Shown here in pieces: positions 1 to 7,175 of a stretch of DNA of 64,000 nt. Under the pieces are notes generated by a model. That model made no database searches. It saw only the letters and a program-made list of their open reading frames with translations, and was not told the origin of the DNA. Position numbers and translations under genes: made by a program. This DNA comes from Halonotius roseus. GTDB lineage: Archaea; Halobacteriota; Halobacteria; Halobacteriales; Haloferacaceae. How positions within the stretch are numbered: the stretch's first letter is position 1; each line of letters starts with the position of its first letter. The stretch lies in assembly GCF_006861655.1 (NCBI RefSeq), contig NZ_SESI01000001.1, positions 880,328 through 944,327 of the forward strand, given 5' to 3'.

Positions 1-161
1 CTCCACTGTGTTGTCTCTATCGAGCCCCGACCCGACTTCGTGGATCGCTCGGCATCAAGCCTCAGCAGGGGTCGGTGACGCGCCGCCATCGCATATGTTC
101 GACCACAGGAGATATTCGGAGACCATACCTATTTTTAGTGGTCTCGTCTAGAGTAAACAAT

Positions 162-1103
162 ATGCCGATTCCTGGAGTAATGGATGGTCGAGTGTTGGCC
201 GCAGACCTGCTGGCCGTCGTCACGAGCATCGCGCTGATGGTCGGTGTCGTGGTTACTCCGTTGGGTGAGCTGCGTGTTCTCGCTATCGTCATCGGTCTCC
301 CGTTCGTACTGCTTGTACCAGGATACGCGCTCGTTTCGGCAGTATTCCCGCGGAGCGGGGAGCTGACACCGGATTCCGAGACTGGCCCTTCGTGGCTGGG
401 TCGGCTTGGCGGAAGCGTCGCTGGGAGTGGTATTGCCATTGCCGTTGTCGGTGGGCTGCTTGATTTCACCGTTTGGGGGTTCGAGCGGACAGCCATCCTG
501 GCAGGGCTGTCAGTGTTTGCGCTCGTGGCGACGACCATTGCGTGGTATCGGCGTCGACAGCTCCCGACAGCCGACCAGGCAGGCTTCGATCTCGATAGCA
601 TCCGGTCGTATACCCGAACGGTCGTCTTCGGCGAGAGTGCGGTCAGTGTCGTACTGACGCTTGTTGTGATCCTCGCTGCTGCGGGGGCGGTCGGTGTCGT
701 GGCCGACGAGTCGACCGAAAGCGGTTCTGTTGTCGAGTTGTATATTCTTGGACAGGACGACTCGGGCGAGCTAACTGCGGGGAGCTATCCATCGAACGTG
801 ACAGTTGGTGACTCGATCACCACCGGAATCGGGGTCGGGACAAGCCGATCACCGTTTGATGGCCGTGTGGTCACACGACTTGAACGCGTCACCGTCGACG
901 GGGAGACGGTCACCGTCAGCGAATCACAGGAACTCGACCGGATCGATATCCGAGTCCCCGCTGGCGAAACGACAGTCACTCGACACACCGTTCAGCCATC
1001 GATGGCCGGTGAACGACTTCGGCTGACCTATCGGCTCTACCGAAACGGATCAAACTCAGCACTCCGGCAGGCCCACGTCTGGATCACTGTTGAACCGAGG
1101 TAG
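162..1103 (+). CDS. DUF1616-type multi-pass membrane protein
   Basis: The 313-residue product has about five hydrophobic segments in its first 185 residues (roughly 8-30, 35-58, 87-108, 113-128, 165-185). A hydrophilic, beta-rich C-terminal half probably faces outside. The PGYALVSAVFP stretch after the second helix is typical of the DUF1616 family of archaeal membrane proteins, whose function is unknown and which often sit in surface-glycan regions. I chose the ATG at 162 because the open frame upstream to 75 is not hydrophobic and 162 puts the first helix near the N-terminus. The glycosyltransferase that follows supports a cell-envelope role, but that is inference. Confidence 0.7.
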   Translation: MPIPGVMDGRVLAADLLAVVTSIALMVGVVVTPLGELRVLAIVIGLPFVLLVPGYALVSAVFPRSGELTPDSETGPSWLGRLGGSVAGSGIAIAVVGGLLDFTVWGFERTAILAGLSVFALVATTIAWYRRRQLPTADQAGFDLDSIRSYTRTVVFGESAVSVVLTLVVILAAAGAVGVVADESTESGSVVELYILGQDDSGELTAGSYPSNVTVGDSITTGIGVGTSRSPFDGRVVTRLERVTVDGETVTVSESQELDRIDIRVPAGETTVTRHTVQPSMAGERLRLTYRLYRNGSNSALRQAHVWITVEPR

Positions 1104-1140
1104 ACACCCCTCCCCACACTCGGAGACAGACCAGACTATC

Positions 1141-1157
1141 TTGACAAATATTGTCAA
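1141..1157. promoter_or_regulatory. Perfect 7-bp inverted repeat TTGACAA-ATA-TTGTCAA
   Basis: Two perfect 7-base arms flank a 3-base spacer in the gap between the DUF1616 gene and the glycosyltransferase. It lies about 45 bases upstream of a TATA-like box (TTTAAATA, 1203-1210), a position compatible with an operator. It could also be a transcript-end hairpin of the upstream gene, although no T-run follows. Confidence 0.4.
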
Positions 1158-1202
1158 AAAGTGCGACTTGACGGAGAACAATTGATTCTAACTCCGCATA
1201 TG

Positions 1203-1210
1203 TTTAAATA
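1203..1210 (+). promoter_or_regulatory. TATA-like box for the glycosyltransferase gene
   Basis: TTTAAATA stands out in the high-GC background and lies 57 bases before the TTG start at 1267. A transcript starting about 25 bases downstream would leave a leader of about 30 bases. This is assigned by composition and position only. Confidence 0.4.
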
Positions 1211-1266
1211 CCAGCGAGTGCATTAGATACGTAGACCACCGCAAGTGGGTTCAACGGGGATATATA

Positions 1267-3027
1267 TTGGAAACCAACATAGCACAGCTCCGGAGTACAA
1301 ACCTTGAGGTAACGAAATCCGTTACTAAGATCAGTGAGGACGATCAACTGGTGCGGCTTTCGGTGCGTTCAGCCGCAAGCAACCCGGTCAAACTGTCACT
1401 CACCGATAACGTCTCGTCGGAACACACGTTACATGTCGGTGATCCCGATTCCGGATCGGGCTACACTGATGGAGCCATAACGATCGAGTCGGTCGTCGAC
1501 CCCGAGAAACCAACGGCCTTCGAGTACCATCTCACGGGTTCGACCGAGGGAGAACTCCCGGAACCGACCATCGACAGCGTTTCGCCAGCAGCAACCAACG
1601 GCGACACGCCAACACGGGTCGAGTGGATCGGCCCAGAGGGAAAGCCGATACCGATAGCTGTGACAGCCAGAACCGAGACCGTCTTACTGCTTACCAGCAG
1701 CGAAACGAGCCCGACACCGGCTACGCGTCGACTACAGGGCGTCGGTATCGGTATCGTTCTCACAGCGGCAAACGAGGACGCTGCGTGTCGCACCGTACTG
1801 CGGGCTCGCAAGCGCGGCCACCCGGTCTTCGTGATCTCGCGTCTGCAGGACGAAGATGTCCTGGAGGCGGTCGCGGATCTCGGTGCGACCCTCATCTCGC
1901 CACTGTCGAGAAGGGCCTCCCAGAACGATCTCCACCGAGCACTATCCCAAGCCGCCAGAGAACACGGAGCGACCGGGATCATCCTACAGACGCGTGACTG
2001 TCCGCGTATCGATTACGACCGGACGGCCGCCGCCTTCGAGCAGGCCGACTACGACATCATTGCCATCCCCGAGTACTGGGAGCAGGCGACCGACAGCCCG
2101 AGAGTCGTCGTCGGAATTCCAGCGTACAACGCCGCTGACAGCATCGGCACGGTGGTCGACCGCGCGGCCGCCTACGCCGACGAGGTCATCGTCGTCGACG
2201 ACGGGAGCGGCGACGAGACGGCAAACCGCGCGCAGGCGGCTGGCGCGACAGTCGTCGTCCACGAGCGCAACCGGGGGTACGGCGGAGCGCTCAAAACCCT
2301 GTTCCGCGAGGCCGCCGGTCGGGAGGCCGCCCATCTGGTCGTCATCGACGCCGACGGGCAACACGATCCGGCAGACATTCCCACACTCGTCGAAACACAG
2401 ACCCGCAACGATGTCGACGTCGTTATCGGAAGCCGGTATGTCGGCAAGCGAAAAACGAAGATCCCGTTCGTCCGGTCGGTGGGGCTGGCAGTGATCAACG
2501 GTCTCACAAACGCCAGCCTCGGGAAACTCCGGCCAAGTGGATTTATCCATGATACCCAGAGCGGCTACCGGTGCTACAGCCTGTATGCGACCCGATCGCT
2601 GGCGGGCGACCGACTGATCGGTGATAACATGGGTGCGAGCACGGACATCCTCTACCACGCCCATCGGAACCGCCTCAGCGTTTCGGAGGTCGAAACGACG
2701 ATCTCCTACGACGTTGAAAACGCCAGTTCACAGGGATCGGTCTCTCACGGACTCGACCTCCTCCGCAACATCTTCTGGGCGGTCGAATACGGTCGACCGC
2801 TGCTCATCCTTGGGGTTCCTGGTGGGCTTATCACGCTGTTCGGGGTCATGCTCACGGTGTTGTTGATCGGGCAGTCCGCTGCGACAGGGATTGTCGACCC
2901 GGTTCGACTGGTCCCATCGATTCTGTTTGCGGTCGTGGGGCTGTTGCTCTGTATCGCGGCGGTGATGATGCAGGTATTGAACCGCCACCCGAGCATGAAA
3001 CGGCTGAACGACGACGAAAACAGCTAA
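1267..3027 (+). CDS. Family 2 glycosyltransferase (dolichol-phosphate hexosyltransferase type) with extra N-terminal domain
   Basis: This 586-residue protein has three parts. Residues 1-150 form a beta-rich domain of a sort seen in haloarchaea but with no function I can name. Residues 150-275 form an alpha/beta domain. A GT2 catalytic domain starts near residue 279 (VVVGIPAYNAADS), with VDDGSG near 311 and the metal-binding DADGQHD near 361-367. Two membrane helices follow at about 512-535 and 543-572. The GT2 plus C-terminal helices match enzymes that charge dolichyl phosphate with a sugar from a nucleotide donor at the cytoplasmic face. The only plausible start is TTG at 1267, since the frame has no ATG before the catalytic domain. 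N-glycosylation or surface polysaccharide synthesis is likely. Confidence 0.8.
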   Translation: METNIAQLRSTNLEVTKSVTKISEDDQLVRLSVRSAASNPVKLSLTDNVSSEHTLHVGDPDSGSGYTDGAITIESVVDPEKPTAFEYHLTGSTEGELPEPTIDSVSPAATNGDTPTRVEWIGPEGKPIPIAVTARTETVLLLTSSETSPTPATRRLQGVGIGIVLTAANEDAACRTVLRARKRGHPVFVISRLQDEDVLEAVADLGATLISPLSRRASQNDLHRALSQAAREHGATGIILQTRDCPRIDYDRTAAAFEQADYDIIAIPEYWEQATDSPRVVVGIPAYNAADSIGTVVDRAAAYADEVIVVDDGSGDETANRAQAAGATVVVHERNRGYGGALKTLFREAAGREAAHLVVIDADGQHDPADIPTLVETQTRNDVDVVIGSRYVGKRKTKIPFVRSVGLAVINGLTNASLGKLRPSGFIHDTQSGYRCYSLYATRSLAGDRLIGDNMGASTDILYHAHRNRLSVSEVETTISYDVENASSQGSVSHGLDLLRNIFWAVEYGRPLLILGVPGGLITLFGVMLTVLLIGQSAATGIVDPVRLVPSILFAVVGLLLCIAAVMMQVLNRHPSMKRLNDDENS

Positions 3028-3083
3028 ACGGGCGGCCCGACTCCACAGGGGTATGACAATGTTCGTGACTATGGTGACCAGCC

Positions 3084-3761
3084 GTGAGTAGTGAGATCGC
3101 GGCTGGCAGTCGTCTCCGTACCCGGTTCGGTTCCCGAAACCCGGCACCGGTGTTCGGCGTTCTCGGAGTCGGTCTCGTCGTCGGCGGGCTCGCGGTTCCC
3201 GAGTTTGAGACACTGCTTTTCATCTGGGGCGGGACGGCACTGTTTGTCGCGCTGTTGCTCCAGTTCGTGATGAGCGAGTCGACGCTTTCTGCGGCGGTTA
3301 CGAACGACATTTATACCACGATGGCAGCCAACGCCCGACGCGCGAGCTCGGTAGCTGACCGCAAACAGGGCACGGCGGAGGGCCACCAGTACGTCCCCGA
3401 CGCCGACGGCGTCACGCTCGTCGTCGACGACCGCGAGTTCGACGCCGTCGGCCAGCGACTGCTGGCGACCGGTGACGATGTGACGCTGGAGGGGGCGGTT
3501 GACGACCTGCTCTCGGTGCTGTTCGACGTGCTGATCAACGAACTCGAACTGGCCACCCGACTCACGGCGACGACGGACGAGGAGCTGGTGACGGTGACTG
3601 TTATCGGCAGCCGGATCGAAAGCACGGAGCTGTTCGATCACCCCATCGCGTCAGTTATCGGTGTCGGCCTCGCCCAGGGGCTCGACACGCCGGTTGCTGT
3701 CGAGACGGCCCGCCAAGACGAGCGGCTGGTCATCACCGCCGAGCCTACATCGAGCCGATAA
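3084..3761 (+). CDS. Haloarchaeal membrane-anchored protein of unknown function
   Basis: The 225-residue product begins with GTG at 3084. Two adjacent hydrophobic segments (about residues 20-40 and 43-60) form a hairpin anchor. They are followed by a soluble acidic domain with a repeated pattern of short beta strands (TLVVDDREFDAVG, LVTVTVIGSR). I do not recognise a catalytic motif. The gene follows the glycosyltransferase by 57 bases on the same strand and may be cotranscribed. Its last 17 bases overlap the end of the convergent gene at 3745. Confidence 0.6.
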   Translation: MSSEIAAGSRLRTRFGSRNPAPVFGVLGVGLVVGGLAVPEFETLLFIWGGTALFVALLLQFVMSESTLSAAVTNDIYTTMAANARRASSVADRKQGTAEGHQYVPDADGVTLVVDDREFDAVGQRLLATGDDVTLEGAVDDLLSVLFDVLINELELATRLTATTDEELVTVTVIGSRIESTELFDHPIASVIGVGLAQGLDTPVAVETARQDERLVITAEPTSSR

Positions 3762-4017
3762 GCTTCTCGGCTGTCCGTACCCCGACCAAAACAACAAACA
3801 CGAGTGCCCCGGCGACCAGCGGCCAGCGGAGTCGCCGCCGCCAGTCGACGGTGGCGTGAAGCGGTTCGGTGAGTGCGGTCACCACCGCAAGCCCGACAAA
3901 CGAGACGACGAACGCGTATTCGATCGTCAGCGAGTCGACGCTCGCCAGGATGCCAACGGCACCGAGCATCCAGCCGATTTGTCCGAACAGAAACTGCCGT
4001 TGGCGTGGGGTCGTCAT
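3745..4017 (-). CDS. Small three-helix membrane protein, unknown function
   Basis: From the ATG at 4017 the product has 90 residues with three hydrophobic segments (QFLFGQIGWMLGAVGILAS, YAFVVSFVGLAVVTAL, WPLVAGALVFVVLVG). They are joined by short charged loops, including a WRRRLRW loop that probably stays inside. No known domain is recognised. The frame opens further upstream to 4095, but 4017 is preferred because the extra residues look non-coding. It converges on the gene ending at 3761 with a 17-base overlap and faces away from the divergent hydrolase gene at 4110. Confidence 0.55.
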   Translation of the reverse strand: MTTPRQRQFLFGQIGWMLGAVGILASVDSLTIEYAFVVSFVGLAVVTALTEPLHATVDWRRRLRWPLVAGALVFVVLVGVRTAEKLIGSM

Positions 4018-4109
4018 CACTGGAGAGGTATTCAGCCAGAGCCTATAATCCCACTGCTGCGCCGACAGCACTGGGTTCAAGACCACACACCGCATATGAT
4101 AATGTGGTA

Positions 4110-4631
4110 ATGTTCCCGTGGATCCACGCCGCCGTCGGCTATCTCTTCTTGGTTTTGGTCGCCGTCCTCCTCGGTCGACGCCTCACACGGGCCGAGTTGC
4201 TTGCCGTCATCGTCGGCACCCAGCTTCCGGATTTCGTCGACAAACCGCTTGCGTGGTGGTTCAGTATCCTTCCCTCGGGTCGCTCACTGGCCCATTCGCT
4301 GGTGGTAGCGGTGCCGCTCTCGGTGGTCGTGCTGGCGGTCGCGTGGTATCGGAGCCATCCCGGGGTCGGGTTGGCCTTCGGGTTCGGCTACGCCAGCCAT
4401 CTGCTCGGCGACAGCTACGTCGCGTTCTACTACTGGCGACCCGAGGAGTTCACGTTCCTCCTGTGGCCGTTGCTGCCAGCCTACCCATACGACGATTTCG
4501 TCGGCTTTACTGATTTCTTCTCCCGGCTGACAGTCACCTCCGAACTGCTTGTTGCCTTCCTCGCCACGGTTGCCGTGGGTGTCATCTTCCTCGTCCAGTT
4601 CGCCCGTGCCCCATGGTACGCCCCACGATAG
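4110..4631 (+). CDS. Membrane-bound metal-dependent hydrolase, YdjM/DUF457 type
   Basis: The 173-residue product has four or five membrane helices. It carries the family's scattered metal-ligand motifs: TQLPDFVDKP near residues 33-42, RSLAHSLVV near 56-64, and YASHLLGDSYV in the middle. YdjM/DUF457 proteins are predicted membrane metallo-hydrolases whose substrate is unknown. The ATG at 4110 leads straight into the first helix (WIHAAVGYLFLVLVAVLLG). A second family member lies at 59060-59692 in this window. Confidence 0.75.
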   Translation: MFPWIHAAVGYLFLVLVAVLLGRRLTRAELLAVIVGTQLPDFVDKPLAWWFSILPSGRSLAHSLVVAVPLSVVVLAVAWYRSHPGVGLAFGFGYASHLLGDSYVAFYYWRPEEFTFLLWPLLPAYPYDDFVGFTDFFSRLTVTSELLVAFLATVAVGVIFLVQFARAPWYAPR

Positions 4632-4685
4632 TGCCGCTGTCGGTTCGACCAGCGACTATTTACTATCGGCTCACAAGAATTCATC

Positions 4686-5600
4686 ATGACGCCGACTGTT
4701 ACTAATAAACGCGTTCTGATAACCGGTGGAGCGGGATTCATCGGCAGCCACATCGCCGACGCGCTCTGTCCGGCCAACGAGGTTCGCATCCTCGATAGCT
4801 TCACCGGCGGCGACCGGTCGAACTGCCCCGACGAGGCGACGATCATCGAGGGGGATATCCGCGACGAGTCGACGCTTGCGACCGCCATCGACGGCGTCGA
4901 CATCGTGTTCCATCAGGGGGCGATTGTCAGTGTCGCCAAATCAGTCGACGATCCGACGACGAGCCATGCGGTCAACGTCGATGGGACGCTCGCGGTTCTC
5001 GAAGCCGCCCGCCGCGAGAACGCCCGCGTGGTCTTCGCATCCAGTGCGGCGATCTACGGCGTGCCGGAGTCGCTGCCGGTCAGCGAGACCGACCCCAAAG
5101 AGCCCACCTCGCCGTACGGACTGGAGAAACTCTCGGGTGATCATTACTGTCGACTGTATGCCGATCTGTACGATCTCCCAACGGTCGCGTTGCGGTATTT
5201 CAACGTGTATGGGCCACGCCAGTCCGGCGGTGATTACGCCGGGGCCATCACCGCGTTCACCGAGCAGGCCCGCGATGGCGGCCCACTAACCGTACAGGGA
5301 GCGGGAACCCAGACGCGGGACTTCGTCAACATCGACGATGTGGTGCAGGCGAACCTGCTGGCAGCCACCACCGAGGCGACGGGTGAGGCGTTCAACATCG
5401 GAACCGGGGTCGCGACGACGATCAACGATGTCGCCGAGACGATCCGCGACCGGATCGCACCGTCGGCCGAAGTGAGCCACGTTGACCCGCGGCAGGGGGA
5501 TATCCGCGATAGCGTCGCCGACATTCAAAAGGCCGAAACGCTGTTGGGCTACGAACCAACCGTCTCGCTCGCCGACGGGCTGAAACGGTATCTCTCCTAG
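4686..5600 (+). CDS. NAD-dependent sugar epimerase/dehydratase (GalE-like extended SDR)
   Basis: The 304-residue extended short-chain dehydrogenase has the Rossmann signature GGAGFIGSH near residue 12 and the substrate-binding ASSAAIYG segment. The YxxxK pair is Tyr144 and Lys148 (YGLEK), and RYFNVYGPRQ follows. These are hallmarks of UDP-glucose/UDP-GlcNAc 4-epimerases. In this setting it probably supplies an epimerised nucleotide sugar to the nearby glycosyltransferases. The exact sugar cannot be read from sequence. Its TAG stop overlaps the stop of the convergent halocyanin gene through a shared CTAG. Confidence 0.85.
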   Translation: MTPTVTNKRVLITGGAGFIGSHIADALCPANEVRILDSFTGGDRSNCPDEATIIEGDIRDESTLATAIDGVDIVFHQGAIVSVAKSVDDPTTSHAVNVDGTLAVLEAARRENARVVFASSAAIYGVPESLPVSETDPKEPTSPYGLEKLSGDHYCRLYADLYDLPTVALRYFNVYGPRQSGGDYAGAITAFTEQARDGGPLTVQGAGTQTRDFVNIDDVVQANLLAATTEATGEAFNIGTGVATTINDVAETIRDRIAPSAEVSHVDPRQGDIRDSVADIQKAETLLGYEPTVSLADGLKRYLS

Positions 5601-6043
5601 CCCTCGACGATGACGGTGCCGACCATTCCGGTCTCGTGTGGAATACAGAAGTAGGGAAACTCCCCGGCCGTCTCGAAGGTGTGGCTGTAGGTCTCGCCCG
5701 CCGCGACACTCCCGCCGTCCGGATACGCTTCGCGGGCGGCGGCTTCGGTCTCGAACCCGCCGGAGGCGAAGTAGGCCGCGCCGTCGGGAATGTCGGCCTC
5801 GTAGGCGGTCGCGCTGTGGGCGACCGCGCCGGTCGTCTCCCAGACGACCGTATCGCCAACACTGATCGTCACCTCGCGCGGCTCGAATTTGAGGTCGTCG
5901 GTCATCTCAACGAGTGTCTCCTCCCCGTTTCCGGCCGAGGGCTCGCTTCCCTCCGATCCTGACCCGCTACAGCCGGCCACGCTTCCGGCTAATGCGACCC
6001 CGCTGAGCTGTAGTACTCGCCGTCTGTCGTACATATATCCCAT
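5597..6043 (-). CDS. Halocyanin-like blue copper lipoprotein
   Basis: The 148-residue product starts with a twin-arginine-like leader (DRRRVLQLSG) and a lipobox ending at Cys25, so it is expected to be exported and lipid-anchored. A plastocyanin fold follows an acidic serine-glycine linker. Probable type-1 copper ligands are His76 (VAHSA), Cys133, His136 and Met140 (YFCIPHETGM). Halocyanins carry electrons between respiratory complexes on the outer face of the membrane. A second in-frame ATG at 6034 (MYDRRRV) is an equally good start. It is convergent with the epimerase gene. Confidence 0.9.
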   Translation of the reverse strand: MGYMYDRRRVLQLSGVALAGSVAGCSGSGSEGSEPSAGNGEETLVEMTDDLKFEPREVTISVGDTVVWETTGAVAHSATAYEADIPDGAAYFASGGFETEAAAREAYPDGGSVAAGETYSHTFETAGEFPYFCIPHETGMVGTVIVEG

Positions 6044-6092
6044 TTGTGAACCACTAAGTTAAGCACACGGCTCCTCGCGTCTGGATAAGATC

Positions 6093-6254
6093 ATGGCTCT
6101 TACCGAAGATAATGAAACAGCCTCATCCGATTTCTTTCAGGAGGTGCAGTGCAAGATGCACAGCGCGAATCTTGCAGTACGGCTACGAGTGATCCAAGAA
6201 GGGTTGACCTCTTCATTCTGCACAGTGATTTTATTCACCCCCGACTCTCAATAA
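6093..6254 (+). CDS. Possible small ORF (53 residues) upstream of the low-GC gene
   Basis: An ATG at 6093 opens a frame of 53 residues (starting MALTEDNETASSDFF) that ends with TAA at 6252-6254, 14 bases before the next start. Composition is less GC-rich than typical genes here, like the following gene. I recognise no domain. It may be a real small partner gene, the broken front of a longer gene, or chance. Confidence 0.3.
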   Translation: MALTEDNETASSDFFQEVQCKMHSANLAVRLRVIQEGLTSSFCTVILFTPDSQ

Positions 6255-6268
6255 GAAATGATAACTCA

Positions 6269-6796
6269 ATGGAACGGACGAAAATCAAACTCAGGGAAGC
6301 CAATTTCTTCAGACAGAATGCATTGAACTCGGAAGGCGAGGAGTTCTTGTATTATATGAGTGCAACTCTATCAGCTTGCAGATCAGTTACGTTTGCACTG
6401 CAGAAGGAACACAGTGGAGAAGAGAACTTTGATGACTGGTATAGCGGAGCGCAATCGGAGATGAAATCGGATCCGTTGATGCGAGTTTTATCTGAACTGC
6501 GAAACCACGTAGTTAAACGTACTCTTGTCACACCCGTAGGGGAGACGGAGCATCAGGTGATTGATAAGAAGCCTAAGCATCCCGATTTTGCTGGCGAACC
6601 TTCCATAGATGGGAAGACCTTCACCAGGCACAAGCTAGATAAAGTGCCAGAGGACGTGAAATCGAATATCCCTGATGATATTGTCGAGGCCTTTCTTCGA
6701 GAGTATGGCGATGATTCTATCGAGTCTTGGCTCAATAACTATTATTTTAAAGCAAAACGGGTGGTAATCGAAGGAGGCGAAGCGGTTAAGGAATGA
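6269..6796 (+). CDS. Unrecognised protein in a low-GC island
   Basis: The 175-residue product has no recognised domain. It is largely helical and polar, with many Lys and Asn residues (KIKLREANFFRQN, NNYYFKAKRVVIEGG). That contrasts with the acidic, Ala/Asp-rich proteins around it, and its codons are far more A/T-ending than its neighbours. This points to recent transfer from a lower-GC source. The ATG at 6269 is preferred because the open frame further upstream to 6149 overlaps the possible small ORF. No role can be inferred from its neighbours. Confidence 0.6.
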   Translation: MERTKIKLREANFFRQNALNSEGEEFLYYMSATLSACRSVTFALQKEHSGEENFDDWYSGAQSEMKSDPLMRVLSELRNHVVKRTLVTPVGETEHQVIDKKPKHPDFAGEPSIDGKTFTRHKLDKVPEDVKSNIPDDIVEAFLREYGDDSIESWLNNYYFKAKRVVIEGGEAVKE

Positions 6797-7175
6797 ATCG
6801 GTCGTTAAAATGAGGCCCAAAGTCCTACTTACTACCCCCTATTTGAGTCCGTTCCGTCTAACAAAGAGCGCGCTTCTGTGGAAATGTTGATTCAGCAATA
6901 AATTTTAACACGCATACGTGATGAATCCATGCTCTATATTCATCACTCCAACTCAGCCCATATCACACTTCAGACAGTTGTTTCACCAGATTAGGCAAGA
7001 GCCAAGATCATAATAGACGCGTCATTGGGAGCCTAATGGACGCGTCATTGAGAGCCCTGCCGATCACGGACTTCCGTGCTGAGAGTGGTTATAAGCGTGC
7101 TATCCAAGGTAGGCGTACACGCCTACAAACACTTTTGAGGACACCAGCGAAAGGGGAGCCAACTGGAGTCTCCCG
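6797..7175. other. 379-bp intergenic region, AT-rich, with short repeats
   Basis: The first part is low in GC with no convincing ORF. A near-perfect 18-base direct repeat (GACGCGTCATTGGGAGCC type) occurs at 7016 and 7039. A TATA-like box and an inverted repeat before the membrane-protein gene are listed separately. I see no RNA gene here. Confidence 0.5.
7089..7126 (+). promoter_or_regulatory. TATA-like box with 8-bp inverted repeat over the probable start site
   Basis: TTATAAG at 7089-7095 is followed at 7109-7126 by a perfect inverted repeat, GTAGGCGT-AC-ACGCCTAC. Archaeal transcripts begin about 25 bases after the TATA box, so the repeat would sit on the start site, a usual position for a repressor operator. 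It lies 50 bases before the membrane-protein start at 7176. Confidence 0.45.

Noticed and set aside
1-78. Possible 3' end of a plus-strand gene ending TGA at 76-78
   Set aside because: Only 25 codons are visible and the composition is not clearly coding, so it cannot be supported.
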